Source: Jaltomata sinuosa (taxonomy: Eukaryota; Streptophyta; Magnoliopsida; Solanales; Solanaceae). Taken from it: a DNA stretch of 64,000 nucleotides. This document shows positions 34,350 through 44,689 of the stretch, in pieces (position 1 is the stretch's first letter; each line of letters opens with the position of its first letter). The stretch is from the NCBI GenBank assembly GCA_003996215.1, contig QJPP01003527.1, forward strand, positions 185,238 through 249,237, written 5' to 3'. The notes beneath the pieces were generated by a model. It made no database searches, had not been told where the DNA came from, and worked only from the letters and a program-made list of their open reading frames with translations. A program made the translations under genes and the position numbers.

Positions 34350-36637
34350 AGAGAAAAGGCATAAGTACCCTCTCATCCTATGACCAAAGTTTCAACTATA
34401 TACTTTATCTTTGAAGGGGTCCTGTTACCCTTCTAAACTTTTTAAACGTAGAATTAATTCCTCCCTGTGTGATGAGGTGGCAAGGAGAGTGTGTTCCACC
34501 CTCTATGAGTAGGGATGGCAATGGGGCGGGGCGGGGCGGGGCGGGGGTGGGGCGGGTTTGACTCAACCCGCAAAAAATTCAAACCGCCCCGCCCCGCATA
34601 ACATTTTTTTGTCATTTCAACCCGCCCCACCCCGCCCGGCATAAACCCGCCCCCGCCCCACTTAAACCTACTTCGAATAAGTATTTGTTTTCTTTTCCTA
34701 CTTTGTTATATTGAATAGTGAATATGAAACACTAATTAATTTCTTCGATTATCAAATATTAAGTAATCTTCTGATATTTAATTTTGGTGAATTTGAATTG
34801 AAGGAAGCTTAATTTGGATTCTGTCCAAATAATTAGTGGAGGGGAAAAGTGCATAATGAGCTTTTTTAGGACCCTATTTAAATAAAATTTATAAGGCTTT
34901 TATTTAAATAGAAATACTCCATAAAATTACCAATTGTATTTGAAGTTTTAAATTGAATATGAAACAATAGTCAGTACTAAAATAATTATTTAATAGCCAA
35001 CAATCACTTCAAAAGCTCTAAGAAGATTCTTACTACCATCGAAATCATCACCGATTTGTTTTAACCCGCAATTGCCCCGCCCCGCTTAAAATCTTAAACA
35101 ATTAGTTAGCACCCGCTCGACATCCGCTTTGCCTCACCCCATTGCAACTCCTATCTATGAGAGAGTGAGAAGCCACTAATTCTTTTTCTTCTTTTTTTTT
35201 TGCTTTTTTTTCTCATTTATTTATGACCCGTTTGACTATGAGAATTTTACTTTTTTTTATAAAAAAAATCACTTTATATTAAAATCATTTGGCCATAATT
35301 TTTTTCCCATCTTATGATCAAAGTTTCAACTACACACATTTTCTTTGCTAAAGTCCTATTACTCCATATGAACTTCTGAAAAGTGAAATTAATTTCATCC
35401 TGAAATGCTACATTCAAATCTAGAGTATGTGGTGAAATATATGCACCTATCAAAATCTGACGCTTTTTTTTTTGCATTTTCCCTTCTTTTTTTTCATCAC
35501 CGTCTATAATTTTTTCATCCTTAAAAATAATTTCGGGATTTCTTTCGCATGTATGATGCTTAAATATAATATACATGATTCTTATCCTTCTCTACAATGA
35601 GCAGTCATCATACGGGTATACGTAAAAGCATTGAAGGTAACTTCACGCATTGCATTATAGATTTGTCAAAACAGTCTAAAGTTGTTAGCTTTCAACAGAT
35701 CTTTCAATAAACAATTACAATACAACTTAAATAGTGAAATTGTTTGTGCTAATTAATTTAATTGTTGAATTTTTTTACATTACTAAATTAAACTTTTATT
35801 TTTCTTTTAAACTAATTTTTTTAAAACTTTCATAGATAGGAGAAAGAAGTTGAAATTAGAAAAAATTAAGAATTGTCGGAGTTGAAAAGGAAGATGATGA
35901 TTTCTGAATTTTATAATTGAGTGTTGTGCCTTTACTATATTATGATAGATTTTTCTTTTTTAGATAAGAAATAAAATGAAAAATGAAAAGCAATGATTAT
36001 CGAAGTGAGAAGAGGAAAGGTAATGGTAGTGGTCTGGTGGAGGAAAAGGGCGGTGCCTATAGCAAAGTGATAGATCAGAAGAAAAAATAATAAGTGGATA
36101 TTTGACCATGAAAAAAAAATCGCTTCATTTAAAAATTTTAAAATTGAAGTTGTGTTTGACCATGCTTTTTGCAATAAATATTTAAAAAATTTGAATATAT
36201 TTTATCAAAAAAATTAAAATATATTTTAAATAAGGTTATTTTAGGTAAATGTGAAAACAAAAATTTAAAAAGGTGAAAAAAGTAAAGTGAAAATAGAGTT
36301 TTTTCTGTTTTTAACATGCTAAATACAAAATTTGTATTTGAAATTTTATGATCAAACAATGATTTTCAAATAAAGTGAAAAAAATTTGAAAAAATGTGAA
36401 AAATTCTCATGGCTAAATGGGTCCTAAATAAATGAGAAGAGAAAAAGCAAAAAGAATTTTTTTTTTAGTGGCTTCTCTCTTTATAAGAGAGTGAAACACA
36501 CTCTCTTCCACTTCATTACTCAAGGAGGAATAAATTTTATTTTTAAGAAGTTTAGGGCGGTAATAAGACCCCCTCAAAGATAAAGTTTGTAGTTAAAATT
36601 TTGGCCAAAGGATGAGGAGGTACTTATGCCTTTTCCC
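34350..36637. mobile_element. Non-autonomous MULE with ~260-bp inverted repeats and 9-bp duplication
   Basis: TAATCCACT at 34341-34349 is repeated exactly at 36638-36646. The left end AGAGAAAAGGCATAAGTAC mirrors the right end GTACTTATGCCTTTTCCC, and the inverted homology continues inward: left 34350-34509 plus 35154-35245, right about 36385-36637, about 250-260 bp. Long inverted repeats and a 9-bp duplication are Mutator-like features. There is no transposase frame; the interior is AT-rich. A further degenerate copy of the end sequence lies at 35305-35400. Confidence 0.88.
34510..35153. mobile_element. hAT-type MITE nested in the MULE inverted repeat
   Basis: TCTATGAG at 34502-34509 is repeated exactly at 35154-35161, an 8-bp duplication typical of hAT elements. 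The 644-bp insert begins TAGGGATGGCAATGGGG and its reverse complement begins TAGGAGTTGCAATGGGG (14 of 17 identical). GGGGCGGGGC runs lie inside both ends. Removing it restores collinearity of the MULE inverted repeat. Confidence 0.88.
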
Positions 36638-36669
36638 TAATCCACTTTAAGAAAAAGACTTATTATTAT

Positions 36670-37018
36670 TGGGTTTTTAACAAAGAAATTAAAAAATAAC
36701 AGAGAGAAGACTTAAAGAAAATAAAATATTGCAGTGTTATCAAAAAGAATTATATTATTTATAATTCAGAGACATACATTTATAGTTATAATTTCTAACT
36801 AGACTATAGAAAAATATTCTACTAAACTTATCTATAAATTTAAATAATAAATAAAGAGAAAACTAACTCCTAAATTCAAGCCACATAGGACTCTATTCAA
36901 AATAATTTCAAAATCCTAAAAATTACCTACTCATAAACTATTTTTTGTAAAAGAAATCTTTTGCAGATAATGTAGCTATCTATTTTATTTCTGCAATATC
37001 CTGAGATATATTTTGATA
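36670..37018 (-). mobile_element. 3' LTR of minus-strand copia element
   Basis: This segment is homologous, in the same orientation, to 46105-46405; shared blocks include AACTAACTCCTAAATTCAAG, CTATTCAAAATAATTT and ATTTCTGCAATATCCTGAGA. On the minus strand the adjacent purine run CCAAGAAGGAG (about 37019-37029) serves as the polypurine tract. Confidence 0.75.
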
Positions 37019-38366
37019 CTCCTTCTTGGATCAGGAATTGGAAATTATAGTCTCGACTGAAATTAATCTCGTGAATAAATCTATCAATTCATCTTTGATT
37101 TTGCAAGGCTTGTGTGCATTTTTTGTTGGATTAAATGAGAAGTTTTTATTTCTCATTTCAACTTGTAAAATTTTTTGCTTTGTGGAATCAAAGATTTTAC
37201 ACTATTTGTCTTCAGATAATAATTTAAATCTTTTTTTCAGTAGTTGGCCAGCACTCAATAAATTTTATCAATATCAGGCACATAAAGAACATCTGAAACT
37301 ATTTTTGTACCTAAACTTGTTTTGATTGCAACAGATCTTTCTCCGTTTTCAGGAATATATTCACCATTTTTAATTTTGATTTTTTTATTTTTCATAGACA
37401 CAAACTCTTTAAAAAGATTTCTGTCATATGTCATGTGGTTTGTACACCCACTGTCAATTATCCAAAAATCAGATTTTTTGATTAAAGAATATGTTGCCAC
37501 AAATAAGTGGTCTTCTTCTTCCTCATTGGCAACTTGGGCATCTACTTCATACTTTTGAGATTTACTTTTGCAAATCACAGCTTCATGATCAAGAAGGTTT
37601 CAAATTTTGCATTGTGCATCTGGCATTTTTCAATATTTAAATGGAGGATGATCTTTTTTGTCACAGTGCTGGCAAGGTGGGCAATTTGTTTTCGAATTAT
37701 TACCTTTACTTTGAGTCTTGTGGTTGGCTGTCAAGGCTCCTTCAACCGTACCATCTTGCCTCATAAGCCTCCTTTGCTCTTGTACCTGCAATGTACTTAG
37801 CAATTTTGCCAAAGTAATCTTGGACAAATCATTTGTGTTTTTCAAGGTAGTTATGAATACTTCTTTTCTCTCCGGCACCTTAACAAGAATTTTTTTCAAC
37901 AATTCTTGAATCTTTAAATTTAGTGCTAAGCAATCTTACCTTGTTAATAATGCTAAAAAGTCGGTATGAGTACTCTTTGACGGTCTCAGATTCCTTCATC
38001 TTTTGCATCTCGAATTTCCTTATTAAATTCAACACTTTCATGCCTCGTATTCTTTCATCTCCAGCTTATCCTTTCTTCAGATAATTCCAAATTTCTTTTG
38101 CTGATTTGAGAGTCATAACCCTCGTAAAAAGTTATTGCAGACACACTAGCAAACAAAGTTGTCTTTTCCTTTTGACTTTTGATCTGGGCAACCGTGGAAT
38201 TATTGAGCAGTGAAAGAACATCATAATCCTCTTCCACAACCTCCCAAAGATCTCAAGATAAGTTTCCATTCTGACTGCCCATAGATGGTAATTTTCACCA
38301 TCAAAGACAGGAGGAGTCCTCTGAGAAAAACTATTTTCATAATTCATCTCTCACTCACACGTCCCT
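37019..38366 (-). pseudogene. Copia gag-protease region, no integrase or RT
   Basis: Reading the minus strand: ATG 38347 begins MNYENSFSQRTPPVFDGENY and HLWAVRMETYLE, the copia gag start; then frameshifted gag pieces; KITLAKLLSTLQVQEQRRLM and a damaged CCHC region CPPCQHCDKKDHPPFKY (37690-37630); then FWIIDSGCTNHMTYDRNLFK, an intact-looking copia protease motif (DSG), and KIVSDVLYVPD (37275). After NLLSVGQLLKKRFK-type GAG-pre-integrase sequence (about 37240) coding ends and the LTR follows at once. There is no IN, RT or RNase H, so the element is non-autonomous. Several frameshifts and stops make it a pseudogene. Confidence 0.75.
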
Positions 38367-38372
38367 CAAGAA

Positions 38373-40060
38373 AATAGATAAGATATTAACCATAGAAGAA
38401 ATATATAGCTATGAATTCACAAACAAAGATATACTTTTAGGAATGCCGTTTCTAGAAAAACTATATCCACATATAATAACAAAAACGCACTGGTGGTTTA
38501 CTACACCATGCAAACACAAAGTAGGAGCTAAAAGAGTATATAATAAAAATAGAAAACCTACCCCATGGATAAAAGGAAGTGAGAAAATCACCCAGAAACT
38601 AGAAAATATAAAAACAAATGAGCACAAAATAGAACTAATTATATTTGCTATAGATAAACTAAAAATCATTCAAGATCGATTAGAACCATTATATAGTGAA
38701 AATCCCTTAAAAGGATGGGAAAAACATAAAACCAAAGTAAAAATAGAATTAATTGATGAAAATAGTATAATTACCCAAAAACCTCTCAAATATAATTTTG
38801 ACGACCTAAAAGAATTCAAAATGCACATAGAAGAATTATTAGAAAATAAATATATACAAGAAAGTAATAGCAAACATACAAGCCCAGCATTTATAGTAAA
38901 TAAACATAGCGAACAAAAAAGAGGAAAAAGTAGGATGGTTATTGATTACAGAAATTTAAATGCCAAAACTAAAACATATAATTATCCAATACCAAATAAG
39001 ATATTAAAAATAAGACAAGTCCAAGGATATAATTATTTTAGTAAATTTGATTGTAAATCAGGCTTTTACCACCTTAAGCTAGAAGAAGAATCTAAAAAAC
39101 TAACAGCATTTACAGTACCCCAAGGATTTTATGAATGGAACGTATTACCTTTTGGATATAAAAATGCACCAGGAAGATACCAGCATTTCATGGATAATTA
39201 CTTCAACCAATTAGAAAATTGCATAGTATATATAGATGATATACTCTTGTATTCAAGAACACAAGATGAACATATAAGATTACTAGAAAAATTCATACAT
39301 ATTGTTACGTATTCAGGAATTAGTTTGAGTAAGAAAAAAGCTGAAATAATGAAAAATCAAATAGAATTCTTAGGAATAGAAATAGATAAAAATGGTATAA
39401 AAATGCAACCACACATAGTACAAAAAATAATAAATTCTGATGAACAGATAGATACAAAAAAGAAATTACAGTCGTTTTTAGGATTAGTAAATCAAGTAAG
39501 AGAATATATACCAAAATTGGCAGAAAGTCTAAAACCATTACATAACAAATTAAAGAAAGATGTAGAATATCATTTTAATGACAAAGACCAAGAACAAATA
39601 AGAAAAATAAAATTACTATGTGAGAATTTACCAAAATTATGCTTCCCAGACGAAAATAGAAAATTCACCTATATAGTAGAATCCGATGCTAGTGAAATAA
39701 GCTATGGAGGAGTACTAAAATACAGGTATGACAAAGGAAAAATAGAACATCATTGCAGGTATTATTCAGGCACATTTACAAATCCCGAAATAAAATGGGA
39801 AATAAATAGAAAAGAATTATACTCAATATATAAATGTTTATTAGCTTTTGAACCATATATTGTATATGATAAGTTTATTATTAGAAAGATAATATGCAGG
39901 TGAAATGGTGGCTAACGAGGAAAGTACAAGACTCAGTTACAACCAAAGAAATACGGAGACTCGTATTAAATATATTAAACTTCACATTTACAATCGAGGT
40001 GATATGTACTGACAAAAATACAATTGCAGATTACATATCAAGACAAAGCTACTCAAACTG
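38373..40060 (+). pseudogene. EPRV protease C-terminus, reverse transcriptase and RNase H
   Basis: The frame is open from the left viral edge to the stop at 39901-39903 (ATG 38443 is internal). DILLGMPFLEKLYP closes the aspartic protease fold; RMVIDYRNLNAKT, FSKFDCKSGFYHLKL, PFGYKNAPGRYQHFMD and YIDD at 39229-39240 are RT motifs; VESDASEISYGGVL and ELYSIYKCL are RNase H motifs. A single-base loss near 39885 shifts the frame at the last RNase H motifs; the remaining RNase H tail is visible in the next frame to about 40060. The protein copies pregenomic RNA to DNA. Apart from the frameshift the domain looks well preserved. Confidence 0.85.
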
Positions 40061-40071
40061 AGGAAACTACT

Positions 40072-41237
40072 ATGGAAGATTTACTCAAAGTTATGACTAC
40101 TCTTTGTAGAGAAGTCGATAACATAAATAAAGAGATACAACTAATTAAAGCTAGTCAGCAGCATGGCTGTAAAAATGCGGAGCTATGTCAATCGGAAGAC
40201 ACAAAACTTCCAGAGATACAAGGTGACGATGGGAAACACCGAAAAACCCATAACAATTATTTACTTCATGCAGCTGCAGGTAGCACCTCAGGTAGCACAT
40301 CATCTACAAAAGAAGAAAAAAGATATGTCAATACAAACTTGAATAAACTATTTGAAACACCATATATACCAAAATCCAAAAAACCCCATTTACACCACCA
40401 CAAGTAAATACATATAGAGACAGCCTGAACCAAGATAAAAAGACATACAACCACATAACCAGAGCATACATAGAAAATATCCACAAACTACAAACCTTTC
40501 TAAATAAAAACCCGAGATCCAAAACTACTACCAATCCAACAGAAGATTATATTACCCAGAACTTACAAGGATATAATAAGCTAATTGCCCTGCCAAAGAC
40601 AAATGCAAATCTAGTAGCAACCTGCTACAATTATGGATTATTAAATACAGTATATACACAAACAGGAGAAGAAATAGCTACATTACCAGAATTATATAAA
40701 GCTTTTATGCAATACAAAAGAATAACTAAAGGAACATTGTTTTATATAAGAGCTTACTTAGCACCAGCCGAGATATTATATGACGAGATTAAACCAGTCA
40801 TCCAAGTTATAAAGATAGGACTAACTAGGGAGATGATCATCCCAGAAAAGATAGAAGAACAAGAAGAGATACCAAAGGTATCAATACCGGAGTTTTATGC
40901 AGGAAAGAGAGTTATTGGACTAGCTACAATTTTGAACGAATTAACGTCAAATTATCTAAACAAAAATCCAGTTTGGAGTTACTATGCACGCGAACAAACT
41001 ATGATCTACTCCAACTGCAGAGAAGAAAGGATAGCAGATATGGAAGAGATAAGACAATGGGCACTAAGCCTGTTAATGACGGAACAGCAACCTATAACAA
41101 GAGCTATTAGAAAAGATTTTATATCAGCAGAAATGATGACTAGATACTGCAAAACAGTTAGTCTCAAATATCCAGATCATCAATGCTCCAGATGCCAAGG
41201 CGAAGATAACATAATCTCAGACGTACAGCTGGAATAA
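40072..41237 (+). pseudogene. EPRV transactivator/viroplasmin-like ORF, one frameshift
   Basis: ATG 40072 starts MEDLLKVMTTLCREVDN, a short coiled segment, then a Ser/Thr-rich linker. The frame ends at 40405-40407, but the next frame opens near 40385 and runs without a stop to 41235-41237, giving LVATCYNYGLLNTVYT, LFYIRAYLAPAEILYDEIKP and QCSRCQGEDN. Position downstream of RNase H and just before the promoter matches ORF IV/VI (inclusion body/translational transactivator) of caulimovirids; the LATILNELTSNYLN block resembles the conserved core. A single indel near 40380-40390 explains the break. Confidence 0.7.
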
Positions 41238-41322
41238 GAAGATAGCATGCAGATTCCGAAAAGATAAAACGACAGATATGTAAAGTATTTTTTTTAACAT
41301 CTGTAAATTATGTAAAGAAAAA

Positions 41323-41484
41323 GTAGTTTGGAATTTTGTAGAGTTGTAAAGTAGGAATAGTAAGTAGTTTGGAATTTTATAGAGTTGTAAAGTAGGAATA
41401 GTAATTATTTTGGAATTTTGTAGAGTTGTAAAGTAGGAATAGTAATTATTTTGGAAATTTGTAGAGTTGTAAAGTAGGAATAGT
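41323..41484 (+). repeat. 41-bp tandem repeat upstream of the viral promoter, four copies
   Basis: TAGAGTTGTAAAGTAGGAAT occurs at 41339, 41380, 41421 and 41462, exactly 41 bp apart; the third and fourth copies are almost identical. Confidence 0.9.
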
Positions 41485-41551
41485 ATAAAAACATGTGTAA
41501 AATAGAGTTAGGAGAAGTGGAAGAGGAAAAGGACGTGTATAGAAATCCTCT

Positions 41552-41559
41552 TATAAATA
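41552..41559 (+). promoter_or_regulatory. EPRV TATA box
   Basis: TATAAATA lies about 315 bp after the transactivator ORF and 985 bp before the primer site, the expected place for the pregenomic RNA promoter of a caulimovirid. An ACGTGT motif lies just upstream (about 41534). Confidence 0.65.
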
Positions 41560-42001
41560 GCTAGCCATTATGGCAAAAGAAGGCAAGACTTTCTACACGG
41601 AAAGCAAGCCTTCTTTGTAAACAAAAAAAAATAATATTTTCTCAATAACATAAAAAAATTTCTAGCAATATGGAGCAAGAAGATACTAGCAAGGTATACC
41701 CATTTATAATTATGCATAGCTAAATTTGTTAATTCCTAAGTATCATAGCATGATTAAATAAGTTTATATTCGTTATTATCTACTAGAATTATTTGAATCA
41801 TATTTTCAAGTTTGTTAACATAAGGAAAAAAGGGAAACAATCCGAAAATAATGTCCAGAGGTTGAAACCAAGGCGAGGAAGCCGTGAGGGGAGTAGACAG
41901 AGTGGCACTATTTAGGAGGAGAAAGTACCTTTGAAAGTACGATGTTAACAGTGACAAGAGAATATGGTTTAAAATAATCTAGTCTGTAATAATCGAATAT
42001 A
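41560..42001 (+). other. EPRV pregenomic RNA leader, first part
   Basis: No long ORF. AT-rich leader following the TATA box, with AAAAAAATAATATTTTCTC at about 41622-41642. Caulimovirid leaders usually carry short upstream ORFs and hairpins; folding was not computed. Confidence 0.4.
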
Positions 42002-42292
42002 ATGTTATTGACATGCTATGGTATGAGGGAATTAATTGATAAAAAGCAAAGCATGAACATAAATATGGATGGTATTACCATGACCACCTATTTGCATAAT
42101 GAAATAAGAAATAATTATAAAACATTAGTTTTATATGCACTAAAAGACATAAGGATAGTAGAATTAAAAAGAATTATATGGGAAAAGATATTTAATGAAA
42201 AATCACAATGGTACGGGATAGATCTAGAAAGGTTAAATATAGATGACGATTGGGAAATATATTCAGATCTAGAAATAACAGATTCAGATTAA
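42002..42292 (+). CDS. EPRV small ORF before the primer site (unknown)
   Basis: 96 codons from an ATG at 42002 or from a later in-frame ATG (MRELIDK, MNINMDG), ending TAA at 42290-42292. No domain recognised; the C-terminus is acidic (DDDWEIYSDLEITDSD). Its stop overlaps the next ORF's ATG (TAATG), which suggests translational coupling as in other caulimovirids. Confidence 0.45.
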   Translation: MLLTCYGMRELIDKKQSMNINMDGITMTTYLHNEIRNNYKTLVLYALKDIRIVELKRIIWEKIFNEKSQWYGIDLERLNIDDDWEIYSDLEITDSD

Positions 42293-42483
42293 TGATAAAT
42301 TACGAATACTTACGATATTGGTACGAAACTAAAGTAGACATAACCCTGCTAGGAAACCTGATAAAAGAAAATATAGAAATGTATCAAAGTACTCAAGATA
42401 TAAAATATCTAGCATATATTCTGGAAAATATAACAGAAATAATCAGATTATTCCACTATTGGAAAATCATTATAAGAAAATAG
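42292..42483 (+). CDS. EPRV small ORF overlapping the previous stop (unknown)
   Basis: ATG 42292 starts MINYEYLRYWYETK and the frame ends at 42481-42483, 63 codons. No known domain. It shares one base with the previous stop codon and is followed directly by another ATG at 42484. Confidence 0.45.
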   Translation: MINYEYLRYWYETKVDITLLGNLIKENIEMYQSTQDIKYLAYILENITEIIRLFHYWKIIIRK

Positions 42484-42536
42484 ATGAATAAAAGACAAAT
42501 AATAAAAAATAGTCGGACCCCCCCCCCCCCCAACAT

Positions 42537-42548
42537 TGGTATCAGAGC
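42537..42548 (+). promoter_or_regulatory. EPRV tRNA-Met primer-binding site (minus-strand origin)
   Basis: TGGTATCAGAGC is the standard complement of the 3' end of plant initiator tRNA-Met used by Caulimoviridae; it conventionally marks position 1 of the circular genome. A C-run (42518-42531) lies just upstream. Confidence 0.9.
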
Positions 42549-42551
42549 TAT

Positions 42552-42729
42552 GGATAATTTGAAACATACTAGAAAGAAGATAAGAAAATTGAAAAGAAAA
42601 TTAAAGAATTTATATCCAGAATATAAACAACTTAGTATTACAAAAATCGATAACGATAAATTAAATGAATTAATAAATACCATATCTAAAATAGAATATA
42701 AATATATTAAATACTTAAAGAAACAATGA
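42552..42729 (+). CDS. EPRV small basic ORF after the primer site (unknown)
   Basis: ATG 42552 starts MDNLKHTRKKIRKLKRKLKN; 58 codons, very Lys-rich, ending TGA at 42727-42729, which overlaps the next ATG (ATGA at 42726). A longer version could start at 42484 but would read through the primer site, so 42552 was chosen. Confidence 0.5.
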
Positions 42730-42932
42730 CTGATAACGATAACGAACACAGACAAAAGCTTAATAAAATAATTATAGCAAAAAGACGAGAATTGAGACAT
42801 AGGCAACATAGACTTAATGAGAATATATTTGCAGGAACTTGTAAAGAATCTATCGTAGCACAAAGAAAAACTATATTTTACCTACAACTGCAAATAGACA
42901 GCTTGGAATATAAATTACAACATAACTTATAA
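42726..42932 (+). CDS. EPRV small ORF, basic/coiled (unknown)
   Basis: 68 codons from MTDNDNEHRQKLNKIIIAKR to TAA 42930-42932. Rich in Lys/Arg/Gln/Leu with probable helix; no known family. It overlaps the preceding ORF by 4 bases (ATGA) and is followed without a gap by the next ATG (42933). Confidence 0.5.
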   Translation: MTDNDNEHRQKLNKIIIAKRRELRHRQHRLNENIFAGTCKESIVAQRKTIFYLQLQIDSLEYKLQHNL

Positions 42933-43661
42933 ATGAACAAAGAAGAATTTGCCATAGACGAAAAAACATATGAAAATCACGAAGGATTAAAAATAAAGAT
43001 CATATTTTCAAATCTAGGAAGACGATATAAGAAAATAGGAGATAATTTAAGCCTAATGTTAGAAAAAGAATCCTTAAGACTAGAAGATAGCTTAACGGCA
43101 ATGGTAAGACTTGCTAGAGAAAATGAAGAAATAGACCGAAAAAATGAAATAACTATCATTAAACAACAGGCAAAACAAGAAATACAACAAATAGAAGAAG
43201 TAAAAAATGACAGGATAATAGCCCTAGAAAAGGAATTAGCTAAGTTAAAAGAATTATATACGGTAAAACAAAAAGAAAAGGAAACCGAAGCAAAATTAAA
43301 AACTGAAATAGAAAAATTCAAAGAAAAATTACAAATAGAAGAACCAATCGAAGAAGAAGAATTAGGTATAAATGAGGTAAACGATAATCAGACAGAACAG
43401 AGTTCGGAAATAAGTGAAACCTATACAGAAATGATAGCAAATGTAGCAAGCATAGACGAAAATATTGAAATAAATGCAGGAGATGTTGAAAAAGAAAAAG
43501 AACAAGAAGCTAGTACATCAGGAGTTAAAGACCCAAAAATATTAAGTCTGACATACTATACAGTTAATTATGAGCAATCTGATAGGCAAGACAGTATATG
43601 GGATAAAAGATTAAATAAAAAATGGACTCCAAAACAACTAACCAGAATAATAATTTCGTAG
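42933..43661 (+). CDS. EPRV coiled-coil protein
   Basis: 242 codons. Residues about 45-150 are a long charged helix (RENEEIDRKNEITIIKQQAK and following) likely to form a coiled coil; the C-terminal third is acidic and Ser/Thr-rich. Coiled-coil proteins encoded just before the coat protein occur in caulimovirids, where such proteins bind virions; the exact counterpart is not proven. It overlaps the coat protein ORF by 40 bases in another frame. The frame is intact in this copy. Confidence 0.55.
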   Translation: MNKEEFAIDEKTYENHEGLKIKIIFSNLGRRYKKIGDNLSLMLEKESLRLEDSLTAMVRLARENEEIDRKNEITIIKQQAKQEIQQIEEVKNDRIIALEKELAKLKELYTVKQKEKETEAKLKTEIEKFKEKLQIEEPIEEEELGINEVNDNQTEQSSEISETYTEMIANVASIDENIEINAGDVEKEKEQEASTSGVKDPKILSLTYYTVNYEQSDRQDSIWDKRLNKKWTPKQLTRIIIS

Positions 43662-44689
43662 ATTTAGATTGTGTAACGGACATAAATAAAGCAATTCAAC
43701 TATGGATAGGATATATAGCAAAACAGCTAATAGACAATAAAATAAGTTTGACAGAAGTACCAGGATATATAGAACGAACATTCTTAGGAACAGTAAAATT
43801 ATGGTTACACAACCTATCAGAAGAAAGCATAAACGCATTAAGAAGTAGTAAAACTATAGACGGTAAAACAGCAACCACAGCTATGGATATTCTAAATAAA
43901 TATGAAATGGCAATACGAAATGAATTTAGCAGCACAACCACAGAAACAAAAGAACAAAATAAAGATAAACAATTAAACAGAAATTTAATGTTAAAATTAG
44001 CAATATGTAATATGTGTTACATAGATGAATATACATGTGTATTTAGAGAATATTATTACAGAGGAACATATACGCCAGAAGAAGCAAAAGAAGTAAGGAA
44101 ATTATATTTTACAAAATTACCAGAACCATTTAGTTCAAAAATAATAAAAGATTGGAATGAAGCAGGATTACAAGATACTCTAGGAGCAAGAATAAGATTT
44201 TTACAAAAATGGTATTCAGATATATGTGAGAAATATAGGGAAGAAATGAAAATGGAAAAATTCATAATAAAAAATCTATCATGCTGTAAGGATAAAGTAG
44301 CACCCCAATTTGGATGTAAAGATAACTACTATAAAAAGAATAGAAAACGAGGAAAATTCAAAAGATATAAATCCCAATATAAATACAAAAGGCCTGACGA
44401 AGGTATTATGTAAAAAATTTTAACAATAAAAGACCTTTTAAACCAAAAAAGAAAATAACTGAGTGTACATGCTATAATTGTGGGAAATTAGGACATTTAG
44501 CTAGAAATTGTAAACTACCTAAAAATCCTAAGAAAAAGCAAATAGCAGAAATAATAATAAATAATGAAGAATATATGCAATTAGAATATCTAGATTATGA
44601 ACTAGACAGTGATGATAGCATATATGAATTATCTGAAAATGAATTGAATGAAGAATTAGAAAAAGAAGAATTAGACGATAATGTCTGAA
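43622..44689 (+). pseudogene. EPRV coat protein with CCHC zinc knuckle, frameshifted
   Basis: ATG 43622 opens 263 codons containing YFTKLPEPFSSKIIKDW and DTLGARIRFLQKWYSDIC, the core of caulimovirid coat proteins, followed by a Lys/Arg-rich stretch. The frame then ends at 44411-44413. The zinc knuckle CYNCGKLGHLARNCK (44470-44514) and an acidic tail to TGA 44687-44689 lie in another frame, so a single indel near 44400 separates capsid core and RNA-binding knuckle. The tail's stop overlaps the next ATG (44681). Confidence 0.8.

Noticed and set aside
42456..42863. 135-codon minus-strand ORF across the viral primer site
   Set aside because: Antisense shadow in AT-rich DNA; hydrophobic bias arises from the Lys-rich plus-strand ORFs.
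42977..43321. Minus-strand Ser/Phe-rich ORF
   Set aside because: Antisense of the viral coiled-coil ORF.
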